A DNA stretch of 64,000 nucleotides from Massilia varians (GCF_027923905.1 NZ_AP026966.1:3845001-3909000), one strand, 5' to 3'; positions 11,301 through 19,704 are shown, counted from the stretch's first letter. Notes: generated by a model from the sequence alone, not told the origin. Numbers and translations are program-made.

Positions 11301-12152
11301 GATCCGGTCGAGGACTCTGCCGAACTCGGCCGCCTGCTGGCGGTCGGCGGCACCTGGCTGGCGCAGGAACGCAGCGCGCTGGGTGCGCTCGACGCCCAGT
11401 GCGCCAGCGCCACCGCGGTGCTGGCGGAGCGCCGCGCCCAGCGCGTGCTGCACGCCGAAGGCGCGCCCGAAAGCGGCCTGAGTCTCGAGACCGTGGCCGC
11501 CGCCGTCGACGCCCTCACCAGCGAGCGCCGTGCGGCCCACGACCTCGCCACCGAACTGCGCATGCGGCTCGGCCAGGACGACGCCCGGCGCGTGCAGGCC
11601 CAGACGACGCTGGCCGAGATCGAGCGCCAGCAGCTCGAAGAACAGCGCTGGGGCAAGCTGTCCGAGCTGATCGGCTCCAGCGACGGCAAGAAGTTCCGCA
11701 ACTACGCGCAGCAGTTCACGCTCGACGTGCTGCTCGGCTATGCCAATGCCCACCTCGGGCAACTGGCGCGGCGCTACCGGCTCGAGCGCGTCAGCCACAA
11801 CGGCGCGCCCTCGCTGGCCCTCATGGTGCGCGACCAGGACATGGGCGGCGAAGTCCGCTCGGTCAATTCCCTGTCCGGCGGCGAATCCTTCCTGGTGTCG
11901 CTGGCCCTGGCGCTCGGCCTGGCCTCACTGTCCTCGAACCGGGTGCGGGTCGAATCGCTGTTCATCGACGAGGGCTTCGGCAGCCTCGACACCGACACCC
12001 TGGGGGTGGCGATGGATGCCCTGGACGCGCTGCAATCGCTGGGCCGCAAGGTGGGCGTGATCTCGCACGTGCAGGAAATGACCGAGCGCATCGCCACCAA
12101 GGTGCTGGTGCGTCCGGCGGGCGGCGGCTCCAGCGCGGTCGTGGTCGAGTAG
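8376..12152 (+). CDS. sbcC: Exonuclease subunit SbcC (Rad50-like ATPase)
   Basis: A 1258-residue SMC-like ATPase, the partner of SbcD. Walker A GPTGAGKST lies near residue 40 and a QNEFSAFLK Q-loop region near residue 170. Long Ala/Glu/Arg-rich coiled coils follow on both sides of a CPVCG zinc hook at residues 613-616. The C-terminal lobe has the signature SLSGGESFLVSLALALGL, Walker B LFIDEGFGSLD and the H-loop GVISHV. The ATG at 8376 overlaps the sbcD stop. The length is slightly above that of E. coli SbcC (about 1050), because of longer coiled coils. Confidence 0.97.
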   Translation: MRILRISGKNLASLAGEFLVDFEAEPLASSGLFAISGPTGAGKSTLLDALCLALYDATPRLLKRAGSQLPDVGGDTVSALDPRTLLRRGAADAWAEVDFAGNDDIRYRARWSVRRAYGKPSGALQPSKMTLHRLPELAPLGGTKTEVTLEIVQRIGLSFEQFTRAVLLAQNEFSAFLKTDENERGELLETLTGTTIYSDISRRAFERYRAEQERTRTLSARLANQAPMPPDERDKLEAERVNAELALEAVDARRAALEGELRWHQEAAKLQQSEAQALAALDRAQAAQQEAAGRRQRLATLDAVQPARPLVTDVQRLQEEHKAALESTGKLESALAAALDARRQAALEVDAALSALDAAESALRASAPQLDSAKALDAAIAALAPAHGQAAAALEGARAEARQARAVHTAKAAEHDSAKGQRERAGGWLALHARLEPMATQWPRWDKLLTQAAQSVALDAGAASALAAVTVQAQQAAAHEQAAALALSGASERLEALDTARREAMAALDAVDPQALDSERQALDARRERLGAAEKAWTALVTTRQEHADTAAELDRVDTARAAAGRLLEEARGAAPALAAALRQAEKSLAAAELACASNVEQLRATLHDETPCPVCGSHQHPYRDAGREDMLHAMLANLRAEVGDCRGRLRDNEAVQAAQAATLAATGDRLAGLQRERATLRKLLDELEAEWAAQPLAAEVPAADGQDDTVRKAWFADARDALRAAAAALDGRAAALRRAALARDAAQAAYDKAQQEHAGLRQARDSAREAGARLQAELRAATVQRDAAAAQLAHLLAELDPVLSHACGDGWQDAWRRQGDAWHEGRAQEAAQWQQQTELQTRSSAALATLEAEVAGALDRIAQADRHGAGVAAEFKRIDAELKDKRDQRLALWHGRPVAEVEQALQAAVGAARNHLSARQAVATETAQREASARSALAQLTGHIAQLDAAGARAAAALADWLEDYRKSAFVKGLDPVEDSAELGRLLAVGGTWLAQERSALGALDAQCASATAVLAERRAQRVLHAEGAPESGLSLETVAAAVDALTSERRAAHDLATELRMRLGQDDARRVQAQTTLAEIERQQLEEQRWGKLSELIGSSDGKKFRNYAQQFTLDVLLGYANAHLGQLARRYRLERVSHNGAPSLALMVRDQDMGGEVRSVNSLSGGESFLVSLALALGLASLSSNRVRVESLFIDEGFGSLDTDTLGVAMDALDALQSLGRKVGVISHVQEMTERIATKVLVRPAGGGSSAVVVE

Positions 12153-12206
12153 GCGATGCGGGTGTAGAATGCCGCTCTCTTCCCGCAACCCACATACGAC
12201 ACGCTT

Positions 12207-12416
12207 ATGAAGCCAGCCCGCTTCCTCACTTTCAAATGCGCCAAGTGCGCCAAACCGGTCAAGGTCACCCTGCAGAAGGTCTCGGCCTGCTCGCACATCC
12301 AGCCTTACCTGGGCGTCTGCGAATGCGGCGAGCCCAAGCGCCACGCCACCGGCAGCCCGGACGCCGTCAAGTCCTATCTCGAATCCGCCGACGGCAACTG
12401 GCACCACCATCACTGA
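12207..12416 (+). CDS. Small CxxC (zinc-ribbon-like) hypothetical protein
   Basis: A 69-residue protein with CAKC near residue 11, a further Cys near residue 28, and CEC near residue 38, followed by a His-rich end (WHHHH). The Cys spacing suggests a small metal-binding fold. No family is recognised. It lies 54 bp after sbcC, and its stop is 10 bp before the next gene start (12427), so it is probably co-transcribed with the downstream methyltransferase. Confidence 0.65.
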   Translation: MKPARFLTFKCAKCAKPVKVTLQKVSACSHIQPYLGVCECGEPKRHATGSPDAVKSYLESADGNWHHHH

Positions 12417-12426
12417 TCGGCCATCG

Positions 12427-13605
12427 ATGAGCGACACGATGGGGCAACTGAGTTGGCTGGAAGGCGGCGCCGAGCGCTCGGCGCAATGGCGCTCGGAAAG
12501 CGGCTGGCCGGCGCCGAAGAAGGTGGTCGTTGCCGACGACACCATGACCGCCGACACCGCCTACCGGTTGGCGCTCGAGGGCACCGCCCTGCTCTGGCGC
12601 GGCGACTTCCAGAACGCGCGCCAGCTGCTGAGCGCGCTGGTGCGCCGGGTCGAGCACAAGAGCGACCGGGCGCGCCGCGCCAAGGCCGGCAAGGCGCCGG
12701 CAAGTCCAAGCGAACTGTTCCACCGGCACCGCCTGCAGCAGTTGCAGCGCGCACGCACCCTCGCCATGCTCTTGATCCCCTTCGATGCCGGCCACGCGAT
12801 TCCGCTGCGCCGCGCACCGGACGTGCGCGAGGCCTGCCTCGAGGCCTACGGGCCGGCCGACGCACCCTATGTGGCCTCGCTGCGCGAACTGCTGGGCGTG
12901 ATCGGCGCCCACGAATGGCGCCGCAAGGGCGTGCGCATACCAAGCCTGGATGCGCACATCCACCCGTGGTACGGCGTGTTCTCGCCGGTGCGCGGCGAAT
13001 ACGTCGAGCTGGTGGCGCAGGCGCCGCTGCCGCAAGGCGCGGCAGGAACGAAGCTGGCCTTCGACATCGGCGCCGGCACCGGCGTGCTGTCGGCCGTGCT
13101 GGCGCGACGCGGCGTCCAGCGCGTGCTCGCCACCGACATGGATGCGCGCGCGCTCGGCTGCGCGCGCGAGAACATCGCACGCCTCGGCCTGGCCGCCCAG
13201 GTCGACATCGTCCAGACCGACCTGTTTCCCGAAGGCCGCGCTGCGCTGGTGGTGTGCAATCCGCCCTGGCTGCCGGGCAAGCCCAGCTCGGCGATCGAAT
13301 ACGCGATCTACGACCCCGACAGCCGCATGCTCAAGGGTTTCCTGGGCGGCCTGGCGCAGCACCTGGAACCGGGCGGCGAAGGCTGGCTGATCCTGTCGGA
13401 CCTGGCCGAGCACCTCGGGCTGCGCACGCGCGAAAAATTGCTCGGTTGGATTGCCGATGCCGGTCTGCAAGTCATTGCCCGCCACGACGTGCGGCCGACC
13501 CATGGCAAAGCGAGCGACCCGGACGATCCCCTGCATGCGGCCCGCTCGCGCGAAGTGACCTCGCTGTGGCGCCTGCGTGCGCATCCGGTCGCAACAAGCG
13601 AATGA
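12427..13605 (+). CDS. Class I SAM-dependent methyltransferase (HemK/PrmC-like NPPW motif)
   Basis: A 392-residue protein with an N-terminal helical domain of unknown role (residues 1-200) and a C-terminal Rossmann methyltransferase. The SAM-binding motif is FDIGAGTGVLSAVLARRG (about residues 215-232), the acidic motif is ATDMD, and the catalytic motif is VCNPPWLPG. NPPY/W is typical of enzymes that methylate amide or amino nitrogens, such as PrmC, RlmF or RsmC. The substrate cannot be told from the sequence. Confidence 0.8.
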   Translation: MSDTMGQLSWLEGGAERSAQWRSESGWPAPKKVVVADDTMTADTAYRLALEGTALLWRGDFQNARQLLSALVRRVEHKSDRARRAKAGKAPASPSELFHRHRLQQLQRARTLAMLLIPFDAGHAIPLRRAPDVREACLEAYGPADAPYVASLRELLGVIGAHEWRRKGVRIPSLDAHIHPWYGVFSPVRGEYVELVAQAPLPQGAAGTKLAFDIGAGTGVLSAVLARRGVQRVLATDMDARALGCARENIARLGLAAQVDIVQTDLFPEGRAALVVCNPPWLPGKPSSAIEYAIYDPDSRMLKGFLGGLAQHLEPGGEGWLILSDLAEHLGLRTREKLLGWIADAGLQVIARHDVRPTHGKASDPDDPLHAARSREVTSLWRLRAHPVATSE

Positions 13606-13634
13606 TTGCGCAAGCCGCCGATCCGCGCTATAAT
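13606..13634 (+). promoter_or_regulatory. Sigma-70 promoter of initiator tRNA gene
   Basis: TTGCGC (13606-13611), a 17-bp spacer and a perfect TATAAT (13629-13634), ending 12 bp before the tRNA 5' end. The -35 box begins inside the stop-codon region of the upstream methyltransferase gene. Confidence 0.8.
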
Positions 13635-13646
13635 CTTTTTCTCAGA

Positions 13647-13723
13647 CGCGGGGTGGAGCAGTCTGGCAGCTCGTCGGGCTCATAACCCGAAGGTCACAGG
13701 TTCAAATCCTGTCCCCGCAACCA
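13647..13723 (+). tRNA. Initiator tRNA-Met (CAU), 77 nt with encoded CCA
   Basis: A complete cloverleaf. The anticodon loop CTCATAA is closed by three consecutive G-C pairs (GGG/CCC), and the acceptor end has the unpaired C1-A72. Both are hallmarks of bacterial initiator tRNA. The T-arm is GGTTCAAATCC and the 3' CCA is encoded. The gene has its own promoter and terminator. Confidence 0.97.
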
Positions 13724-13732
13724 AATACCGAT

Positions 13733-13766
13733 AAAAGCCCGACTCTTGTAGCCGGGCTTTTGTTTT
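13733..13766 (+). terminator. Intrinsic terminator after tRNA-fMet
   Basis: A hairpin formed by AAAAGCCCG and CGGGCTTTT with a short loop, followed by TGTTTTCTG. It lies 9 bp after the tRNA 3' end. Confidence 0.85.
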
Positions 13767-13805
13767 CTGCGGCAGCAAAAACGACGCAGCGCAGCATCCA
13801 GGCAG

Positions 13806-14039
13806 ATGAGAGACAAGAAAGACAACGCGACAATCGACCTGCCGGGCTTCGAGCCGGCTGCACCGCTTGACCCCGTTGTCGAACCCAAGCGCAGCGCTCC
13901 CCGCGCGCGCCGGGCCTCCCTGAAGCAGGAGCAGCTGGAACTGCTCGAAGAAACCGATACCACTGGCCTGCCCGTCTGGCGCCGCGACGAGAACCTCGAC
14001 CTGACCGGCCTGCCGGTGTGGGCGCCGGCCTCGGCGTAG
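13806..14039 (+). CDS. Small hypothetical protein with duplicated TGLPVW motif
   Basis: A 77-residue hydrophilic protein with a Pro/Arg-rich first half and two copies of TGLPVW in the last third (residues about 53-58 and 67-72). There is no signal peptide or membrane segment. It lies between the fMet tRNA terminator and dbpA. No family is recognised. Codon use looks like that of the neighbours, which supports a real gene. Confidence 0.6.
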   Translation: MRDKKDNATIDLPGFEPAAPLDPVVEPKRSAPRARRASLKQEQLELLEETDTTGLPVWRRDENLDLTGLPVWAPASA

Positions 14040-14086
14040 TCCGCCAAATTGGCTACACTGTTGGCCTTATCCCTGGCTGGACTACC

Positions 14087-15496
14087 ATGAACACGCAACC
14101 CTTCACTTCGCTGGCGCTGGCGCCGCGCTTCCTCGCCAACCTCGCCACCCTGGGCTACCACGGAATGACGCCGATCCAGGCCGCTTCGCTGCCGGCGGTG
14201 CTCGAAGGACGCGACCTGATCGCCCAGGCCAAGACCGGCAGCGGCAAGACCGCCGCCTTCGGCATCGGCGTGCTGCACAAGCTCAACCCGGCATGGTTCG
14301 CGGTGCAGGGCCTGGTGCTGTGCCCGACGCGCGAACTGGCCGACCAGGTCGCCAATGAATTGCGCCGCCTGGCGCGCGGCGTGGGCAACGTCAAGATCCT
14401 GACCCTGACCGGCGGCGTCGCCATGCGTCCGCAGATCGCCTCGCTGGAGCACGGCGCCCACATCGTGGTCGGCACCCCGGGGCGCATCCGCGACCACCTC
14501 GGCCGCAACACGCTCGACCTGTCGAAGGTCCAGACCCTGGTGCTGGACGAGGCCGACCGCATGACCGACATGGGCTTCTACGACGAGATCGAAGGCATCG
14601 TATCAAGCTGCCCGCAGCGCCGCCAGACCCTGCTGTTCTCGGCCACCTACCCGGACGACATCCGCTTCGCCACCGCCGGCTTCCTGGCCGACCCGCTCGA
14701 AGTGGCGGTCGAAAGCCAGCACAGCGCCGAAAAGATCGAACAGCGCTTCTACGAGATCGGTTTCGAAGGCCGTGACGAAGCGGTGGCGCAGCTGCTCAAG
14801 CACTACCAGCCGGTCTCCACCCTCGCCTTCTGCAACACCAAGGCCCATTGCCGCGAGCTGGCCGATCACCTGCGCGAGCAGGGCTTCTCGGCGCTGGCGC
14901 TGTACGGCGAGCTGGAACAATGGGAGCGCGACGAGATTCTGGTGCTGTTCGCCAACCGCAGCTGCTCGGTGCTGGTGGCCACCGACGTCGCCGCGCGCGG
15001 CCTCGACATCGCCAACCTCGACACCGTGATCAACGCCGATGTCTCGAAGGACCCGGAAGTGCACGTGCACCGTATCGGCCGCACCGGCCGTGGCCAGGAC
15101 GCCGGCCTGGCGCTCACCCTGTGCGCACCGAACGAAAAGAAATGGGTGCGCCTGATCGAGGAATACCAGGACGCCCCGGCCGAATGGCACCGGCTCGACG
15201 AACTGGGCGCGCACCCTGAAGCCGCGGCGCCGGCCCCGATGCTGACCCTGCACATCGCCGGTGGCAAGAAGGCCAAGCTGCGTCCGGGGGACATCCTCGG
15301 CGCCCTCACCGGCGATGCCGGATTGACCAAGGAACAGGTGGGCAAGATCAACGTCGGCGAGTTCGCCAGCTACGTGGCCCTCGACCGCCACGCCGCGCAC
15401 GCGGCGGTCGCCAAGCTGAGCGACCGCCAGGCTCCGGGTCCGGAATTCGGCGCCATCAAGGGCCGCTACTTCAAGATGCGCTTCCTGGAGGCCTGA
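14087..15496 (+). CDS. dbpA: ATP-dependent RNA helicase DbpA
   Basis: A 469-residue DEAD-box helicase that remodels 23S rRNA during large-subunit assembly. Motifs in order: Q-motif around YHGMTPIQ, Walker A AKTGSGKT, PTRELADQV, VGTPGR, DEAD in VLDEADRM, SAT, VATDVAARGLD, and HRIGRTGR. The C-terminal RNA-binding domain has the DbpA signature GGKKAKLRPGDILGALTG, which targets hairpin 92 of 23S rRNA. The ATG at 14087 gives the family N-terminus; in-frame codons upstream are not conserved. Confidence 0.95.
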   Translation: MNTQPFTSLALAPRFLANLATLGYHGMTPIQAASLPAVLEGRDLIAQAKTGSGKTAAFGIGVLHKLNPAWFAVQGLVLCPTRELADQVANELRRLARGVGNVKILTLTGGVAMRPQIASLEHGAHIVVGTPGRIRDHLGRNTLDLSKVQTLVLDEADRMTDMGFYDEIEGIVSSCPQRRQTLLFSATYPDDIRFATAGFLADPLEVAVESQHSAEKIEQRFYEIGFEGRDEAVAQLLKHYQPVSTLAFCNTKAHCRELADHLREQGFSALALYGELEQWERDEILVLFANRSCSVLVATDVAARGLDIANLDTVINADVSKDPEVHVHRIGRTGRGQDAGLALTLCAPNEKKWVRLIEEYQDAPAEWHRLDELGAHPEAAAPAPMLTLHIAGGKKAKLRPGDILGALTGDAGLTKEQVGKINVGEFASYVALDRHAAHAAVAKLSDRQAPGPEFGAIKGRYFKMRFLEA

Positions 15497-15653
15497 GGCT
15501 GCACGGCTATCGGTAACGATTTGTAACAGCCGCGCACGGTTGGCTCAGCAGCGCCACCGCCGCGGCAAATCTGGCATTATTTGTCAAAATACAAATACCG
15601 CGCCGGGACACATTCCGGACAGCTTCCTGTGTGTCAGGGCGCGGCTCGACGCC

Positions 15654-16754
15654 ATGATGACCAGCACTCCCGTAACCCAGCAACAGCAGACCGACGGCCG
15701 GACCGTGCGCGAAGTCGTCGAGTTCAATCACGAACTCGTCAACGAAGTCTGGTGCCGGCGCATTTTCCGCCAGATCCTGCAATCGCTCGAACTGCAGTAC
15801 GCGATGCAGATGCCGCACCGCCCCATCAGCCCCGACACGGTGCTGGTGCTCGACTCGGGCGATCCGATGCTCCTGCCCTCGCCGGACGTGGGCAGCGCCT
15901 GGTCGGAAGCGGGCGACATGCACGACCTGGCGGCGGTGGTCCACTACGCCATCACCAGGGAGTATCCGCCCGCGGCGCCGCTGCAGGGACGCTTCCCCGC
16001 CAACGGCGGGGATCAGTACAGCGACAGCTTCGTGACCGCCGTCGACCGCTGCCTGTCGCCCGATCCGCAGCAGCGCCCCCATACCATCGAACAATTGCGC
16101 AACCTGCTTGGCATCGTGCCGCTCGGCCCGCCCGTACCCGCGCAGCCGCGGTCTTCCGCTCCGCCCGAACCGGCGGTGTCGTTTCTGAGCGAACCGCCCG
16201 CCCCCGTGAGCGACACCGGCGGAATGAAACGCTGGCTGCTCCTGATTGCGGCGGCGACCGTGCTGCTGGCCGCCCTCGGCGCCCTGTTCGCCCTGCTGCA
16301 CGGGGCCGACTCGCGCGATACCGTCACGCTGGCGCTGCCGGGCGAGCCCGACCCCGGCGCCACCGCGTCCGCGGCGCCCGCCCCGGCCGCGACCGATCCA
16401 TCCCTGCTTGCCGGAATGCCGCCCGCGGGCGGCATGCCGCTCGAGCAGCCGGCCGCCGCCCCGCCGGCCCTGGATGCCACCCTCCCCGTGCATGGCCAGG
16501 CCGCCACCGTGCGCCCGCTGCCAGCCGCGGCCGGCACCACCTACAAGCTCCTGATCAAGCCCTGGGGCATGGTGCAGGTCGACGGCGTCGACCACGGCGC
16601 CAGCCCGCCGCTCAAGCGCCTGACCCTGGCGCCGGGCCAGCACACGATCCGCATCGTCAACCCGAATTTCCCCGAGCACACCGTCACGGTCAACGCCGTC
16701 AAGGGCGCGTCCGCGACCATCGAGATGGATTTTACTGAAGAGGAGGTGGAGTGA
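15654..16754 (+). CDS. Membrane-anchored degenerate Ser/Thr kinase with PEGA domain
   Basis: A 366-residue protein. Residues about 20-150 look like the C-lobe of a Hanks-type kinase: HRPISPDTVLVL at the catalytic-loop position, DMHDLAAVVHYAIT, and DPQQRPHTIEQL at the end. The catalytic Asp of HRD is replaced by Pro, the DFG loop is not recognisable and there is no ATP-binding N-lobe, so it is probably a pseudokinase. One transmembrane helix (about 194-215) is followed by a Pro/Ala-rich linker and a periplasmic PEGA domain (VDGVDHGASPPL, LAPGQHTIRIVNP). Its stop overlaps the start of the next gene. I chose the first ATG of ATGATG. Confidence 0.7.
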   Translation: MMTSTPVTQQQQTDGRTVREVVEFNHELVNEVWCRRIFRQILQSLELQYAMQMPHRPISPDTVLVLDSGDPMLLPSPDVGSAWSEAGDMHDLAAVVHYAITREYPPAAPLQGRFPANGGDQYSDSFVTAVDRCLSPDPQQRPHTIEQLRNLLGIVPLGPPVPAQPRSSAPPEPAVSFLSEPPAPVSDTGGMKRWLLLIAAATVLLAALGALFALLHGADSRDTVTLALPGEPDPGATASAAPAPAATDPSLLAGMPPAGGMPLEQPAAAPPALDATLPVHGQAATVRPLPAAAGTTYKLLIKPWGMVQVDGVDHGASPPLKRLTLAPGQHTIRIVNPNFPEHTVTVNAVKGASATIEMDFTEEEVE

Positions 16755-17263
16755 ACCCACGCATGAGGACCCATGGCCTGCGTGCCTGCCTGCTCGGCGC
16801 CGTGCTGCTGCTCGGCGGCTGCGCCGAACTGAATTCGCAGCTCAATTCCATCATGGGCAAGAATGAAGCGCCGCGTCCCCGCGCGCGCGTGGACGATCGC
16901 TCGCATCCGCGCGCCGAGCGTACCGAGCGCAACGAGCGCCCCGCCCCGCGCCCGGAACGCCCGGCCGCGAACCGCGACGAAACCGCCCTGCGCGAAGGCA
17001 TTGCCCTGTACCACGACGGCGACTTCAATGGCGCGATCAAGCGCTTGAGCTCGAACGACATGAACAGCGGCTCGGTGCGCAACCGCGTCAGCGCGCTCAA
17101 GTACACCGCCTTCAGCTACTGCGTCACCAACCGCCCCACCCCATGCCGCCAGGCCTTCGAGCGGGCGATGCGCCTGGACGCGTCCTTCGACCTGAGTCCC
17201 GGCGAACAGGGCCACCCGCTGTGGGGGCCGCAGTTCGCCAAGGCCAGGCAGAACGTGCGCTGA
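16751..17263 (+). CDS. TssQ-like (type VI secretion-associated) lipoprotein
   Basis: A 170-residue lipoprotein with signal peptide LRACLLGAVLLLGGC and the lipidated Cys near residue 24. An Arg/Pro-rich linker and a TPR-like C-terminal domain follow (EGIALYHDGDFNGAIKRL and FSYCVTNRPTPCRQAFERA). This layout resembles TssQ-family lipoproteins linked to T6SS clusters, which are often paired with PEGA kinases, but that assignment is inferred. A strong AGGAGG at 16741-16746 favours the GTG start at 16751; an ATG at 16763 is an alternative. It overlaps the pseudokinase stop by 4 bp. Confidence 0.65.
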   Translation: MNPRMRTHGLRACLLGAVLLLGGCAELNSQLNSIMGKNEAPRPRARVDDRSHPRAERTERNERPAPRPERPAANRDETALREGIALYHDGDFNGAIKRLSSNDMNSGSVRNRVSALKYTAFSYCVTNRPTPCRQAFERAMRLDASFDLSPGEQGHPLWGPQFAKARQNVR

Positions 17264-18874
17264 TCAGAGCTTGACGTTGATGGTGGCGGGGTACACCGGT
17301 GCGCGGCGACGCTTCGATGCCTGTTCGTAGGCATAGGCCATGCCGACCAGGGACGCCTCGCTCCACGCCCCGCCGACAAACGAGATCCCCACCGGCAGGC
17401 CGCGCGTAAAGCCGGCCGGCACCGTGATGTGCGGATAGCCCGCCACCGCGGCCGGGCTCGAGAAGCTGCCGCCGTAGTGGTCGCCGTTGACGTAGTCGGT
17501 GAGCCAGGCCGGCCCGCCGGTCGGCGCCACCAGGGCATCCAGCTTGTGCTCCTTCATCACCTGGTCGATGCCCTCGTCACGCGAATAGCGCAGGTCGTTG
17601 GCCAGGGCTTCGCGGTACTCGCGCGCATCCAGCCCCGGCTTGGCCTGGGCCGCCACCAGGTGTTCCTGCTTGAAGTAAGGCATCTCGCGCGCCGCGTTCT
17701 TTTCATTGAACGCGATCACGTCCGCCATGTTCTTGACCGGGGCGTGTGGCGCATAGTTCTTGAGCCAAGCCTCCAGGCCCGGCGCGAACTCGTACAGCAG
17801 CACCTGCAGCTCGCTCTCGTTGTACTTGTCGACGTTCGGCAGCTTGACGTCGACCAGGATCGCGCCTTGCGCGCGCAAGACCGCCAGTTCCTTCTCGATG
17901 ATCGCGTCGACCGCATCATTGCTGCCGAAGAAGTTGCGCGCCACGCCAATGCGCTTGCCCTTCAGGCCGTCGAGGCGCAGGGCCGCCGCGTAGTCGGCCA
18001 CGTGGCTGCGGCTGTCGGCGGTCGCCTTGTCGTCCGGATCGGGGCCTGCCATCGCGGCCAGCATCAAGGCCGCGTCCGCCACGCTGCGCGTCATCGGGCC
18101 GGCCGTGTCCTGCGAGTGGGCGATCGGGATGATGCCGCTGCGGCTGAGCAGGCCCAGGGTCGGCTTGATGCCGACGATGCCGCAGGAGGAAGAGGGCGAG
18201 ACGATCGAGCCATCGGTCTCGGTGCCGACGGTCAGGGTCGCCAGGCTGGCCGCCGCGGCGGCGCCCGAGCCCGAGCTCGATCCGCTGGTATTGCGGTCGA
18301 GCGCGTAGGGGTTCTTGGTCTGCCCGCCGCGGCCGCTCCAGCCGCTCACCGACTTGGTGGAACGCATATTGGCCCATTCGGACAGGTTGGTCTTGCCGAT
18401 GATGACGGCGCCGGCGTTGCGCAGCAGGGTCACGATGTGCGCATCCTTGACCGCGCGCACGCCGTCGAGGGCGAGCGAACCGGCGCTGGTGCTCATGCGG
18501 TCGGCGGTGGCGATGTTGTCCTTCAGTAGCACCGGGATGCCGTGCAGCGGACCGCGCAGCTTGCCCGCCGCGCGTTCGCGGTCCATCCCGGCCGCGATGG
18601 TCAGCGCATCCGGATTGGTCTCGATGACCGCGTTCAGGCGCGGGCCGGCCTTGTCGATGGCGGCGATGCGCGCCAGGTATTGCTGCACCAGGGAGTGTGA
18701 GCTGAGCGTGCCGGCCGCCATCTGGGCCTGCTGCTCGCGCACACCGGCATCCAGGATGCCCGCCGCGGCACCGCCCGGCGCCCTGGGTGCGGCTTGTGCC
18801 TGTGTCACTGCAGCGGTGGCGCCCGCCGCCACCCCTGCGCTTACTCCGAGCCGAACGAAATCCCTGCGCTTCAT
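17264..18874 (-). CDS. Tat-exported amidase (amidase-signature family)
   Basis: A 536-residue amidase-signature hydrolase. It has a Tat signal (MKRRDFVRLGVSAGVAAGA, cleavage near AQA) and so is likely exported folded to the periplasm. The catalytic Lys lies in PVLLKDNI and the Ser-Ser-Lys triad in the GSSSGSGAAAAASLATL and GTETDGSIVSPSSSCGIVG segments. The substrate is unknown. The start at 18874 is preferred because the Tat motif begins there; a longer in-frame start upstream would bury it. It is convergent with the TssQ-like gene. Confidence 0.9.
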   Translation of the reverse strand: MKRRDFVRLGVSAGVAAGATAAVTQAQAAPRAPGGAAAGILDAGVREQQAQMAAGTLSSHSLVQQYLARIAAIDKAGPRLNAVIETNPDALTIAAGMDRERAAGKLRGPLHGIPVLLKDNIATADRMSTSAGSLALDGVRAVKDAHIVTLLRNAGAVIIGKTNLSEWANMRSTKSVSGWSGRGGQTKNPYALDRNTSGSSSGSGAAAAASLATLTVGTETDGSIVSPSSSCGIVGIKPTLGLLSRSGIIPIAHSQDTAGPMTRSVADAALMLAAMAGPDPDDKATADSRSHVADYAAALRLDGLKGKRIGVARNFFGSNDAVDAIIEKELAVLRAQGAILVDVKLPNVDKYNESELQVLLYEFAPGLEAWLKNYAPHAPVKNMADVIAFNEKNAAREMPYFKQEHLVAAQAKPGLDAREYREALANDLRYSRDEGIDQVMKEHKLDALVAPTGGPAWLTDYVNGDHYGGSFSSPAAVAGYPHITVPAGFTRGLPVGISFVGGAWSEASLVGMAYAYEQASKRRRAPVYPATINVKL

Positions 18875-18965
18875 ACCCGTCTCCATGTCGAATGATGCAT
18901 CAGCATAGCAGTAAAAGTTACTCATGTGACACATCATGGATGACGACCCGGTACGCCGCACAGGC

Positions 18966-19001
18966 GAAAAAAAACGCTGCCGAGGCAGCGTTCTTTTTTT
19001 T
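18966..19001 (-). terminator. Intrinsic terminator of efp (bidirectional)
   Basis: The hairpin AACGCTGCC-GA-GGCAGCGTT is flanked by A-runs on one side and T-runs on the other. It lies 13 bp after the efp stop codon and upstream of the amidase. Confidence 0.9.
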
Positions 19002-19013
19002 GAACGTCGACGC

Positions 19014-19589
19014 TTAGTTGCGGACGACTTTCTTGTACTCGTTGGTACGGGTGTCGATTTCGATGACGTCGTCGGTGCTGACGAACAGCGGCACCATCAC
19101 GGTGTGCTGCTTGGCTTCGATGGCGTTCTCGATCTTGGCTTCCTTCAGGACGTTGCCCGAGGTGTTGCCCTTGACGGCCGGCTCCGAGTACACGACCAGG
19201 CGGGCGATGGTGGTCGGCAGTTCGACCGAGATAGCCTTGCCGTCATAGAACACGGCTTCGCATTCCATACCGTCTTTCAGGTAGTTGATGGCGTCGCCCA
19301 TGTTTTCTTCTTCGATTTCGTACTGGTTGTACTCTTCATCCATGAAGACGTACAGCGGGTCGGCGAAGTACGAGTAGGTCACCGGCTTCTTGTCCAGCAC
19401 GACCACGTCGAACTTGTCGTCGCCGCGGAACACGTTTTCCAGCGGGGCGTTGGTCAGAAGATTCTTCATCTTCCACTTGTAGGTGAAGCCCGTGCGGCTG
19501 GAACCGTTCACGTCCGAGCGCAGCACGATGAACGGCTTGTCTTCGACCATAATGATGTTGCCAACACGGATTTCTTTAGCGAATTTCAT
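19014..19589 (-). CDS. efp: Elongation factor P (arginine-32 type)
   Basis: A 191-residue three-domain translation factor that relieves ribosome stalling at polyproline stretches. The tip of the first domain reads NGSSRTGF with Arg at residue 32, where enterobacterial EF-P has a lysine. R32 is the residue rhamnosylated by EarP in beta- and some gammaproteobacteria, and earP lies immediately upstream on the same strand. The C-terminal signature ([14 protein letters not shown]) is somewhat unusual but within the R32 subfamily. Confidence 0.96.
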   Translation of the reverse strand: MKFAKEIRVGNIIMVEDKPFIVLRSDVNGSSRTGFTYKWKMKNLLTNAPLENVFRGDDKFDVVVLDKKPVTYSYFADPLYVFMDEEYNQYEIEEENMGDAINYLKDGMECEAVFYDGKAISVELPTTIARLVVYSEPAVKGNTSGNVLKEAKIENAIEAKQHTVMVPLFVSTDDVIEIDTRTNEYKKVVRN

Positions 19590-19698
19590 AGTAGTTTTAC
19601 GTAAAAAGTAAGTTGCATTAAATCAGCGGTGGCCATGAGCGAAGAAAGCCTGGGAGCCTACGTTTGATCCTGTGTATTTCGTTAGAGACTAACCGCGC

Positions 19699-19704
19699 AT
19701 TATA
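19699..19704 (-). promoter_or_regulatory. Possible -10 element for efp
   Basis: A perfect TATAAT on the minus strand overlaps the earP stop codon, 110 bp upstream of efp. The -35 region has no good match, so efp may either have its own promoter here or be co-transcribed with earP. Confidence 0.3.

Noticed and set aside
12367..13584. 405-codon frame opposite the NPPW methyltransferase
   Set aside because: Antisense shadow; the plus-strand methyltransferase has clear SAM and NPPW motifs.
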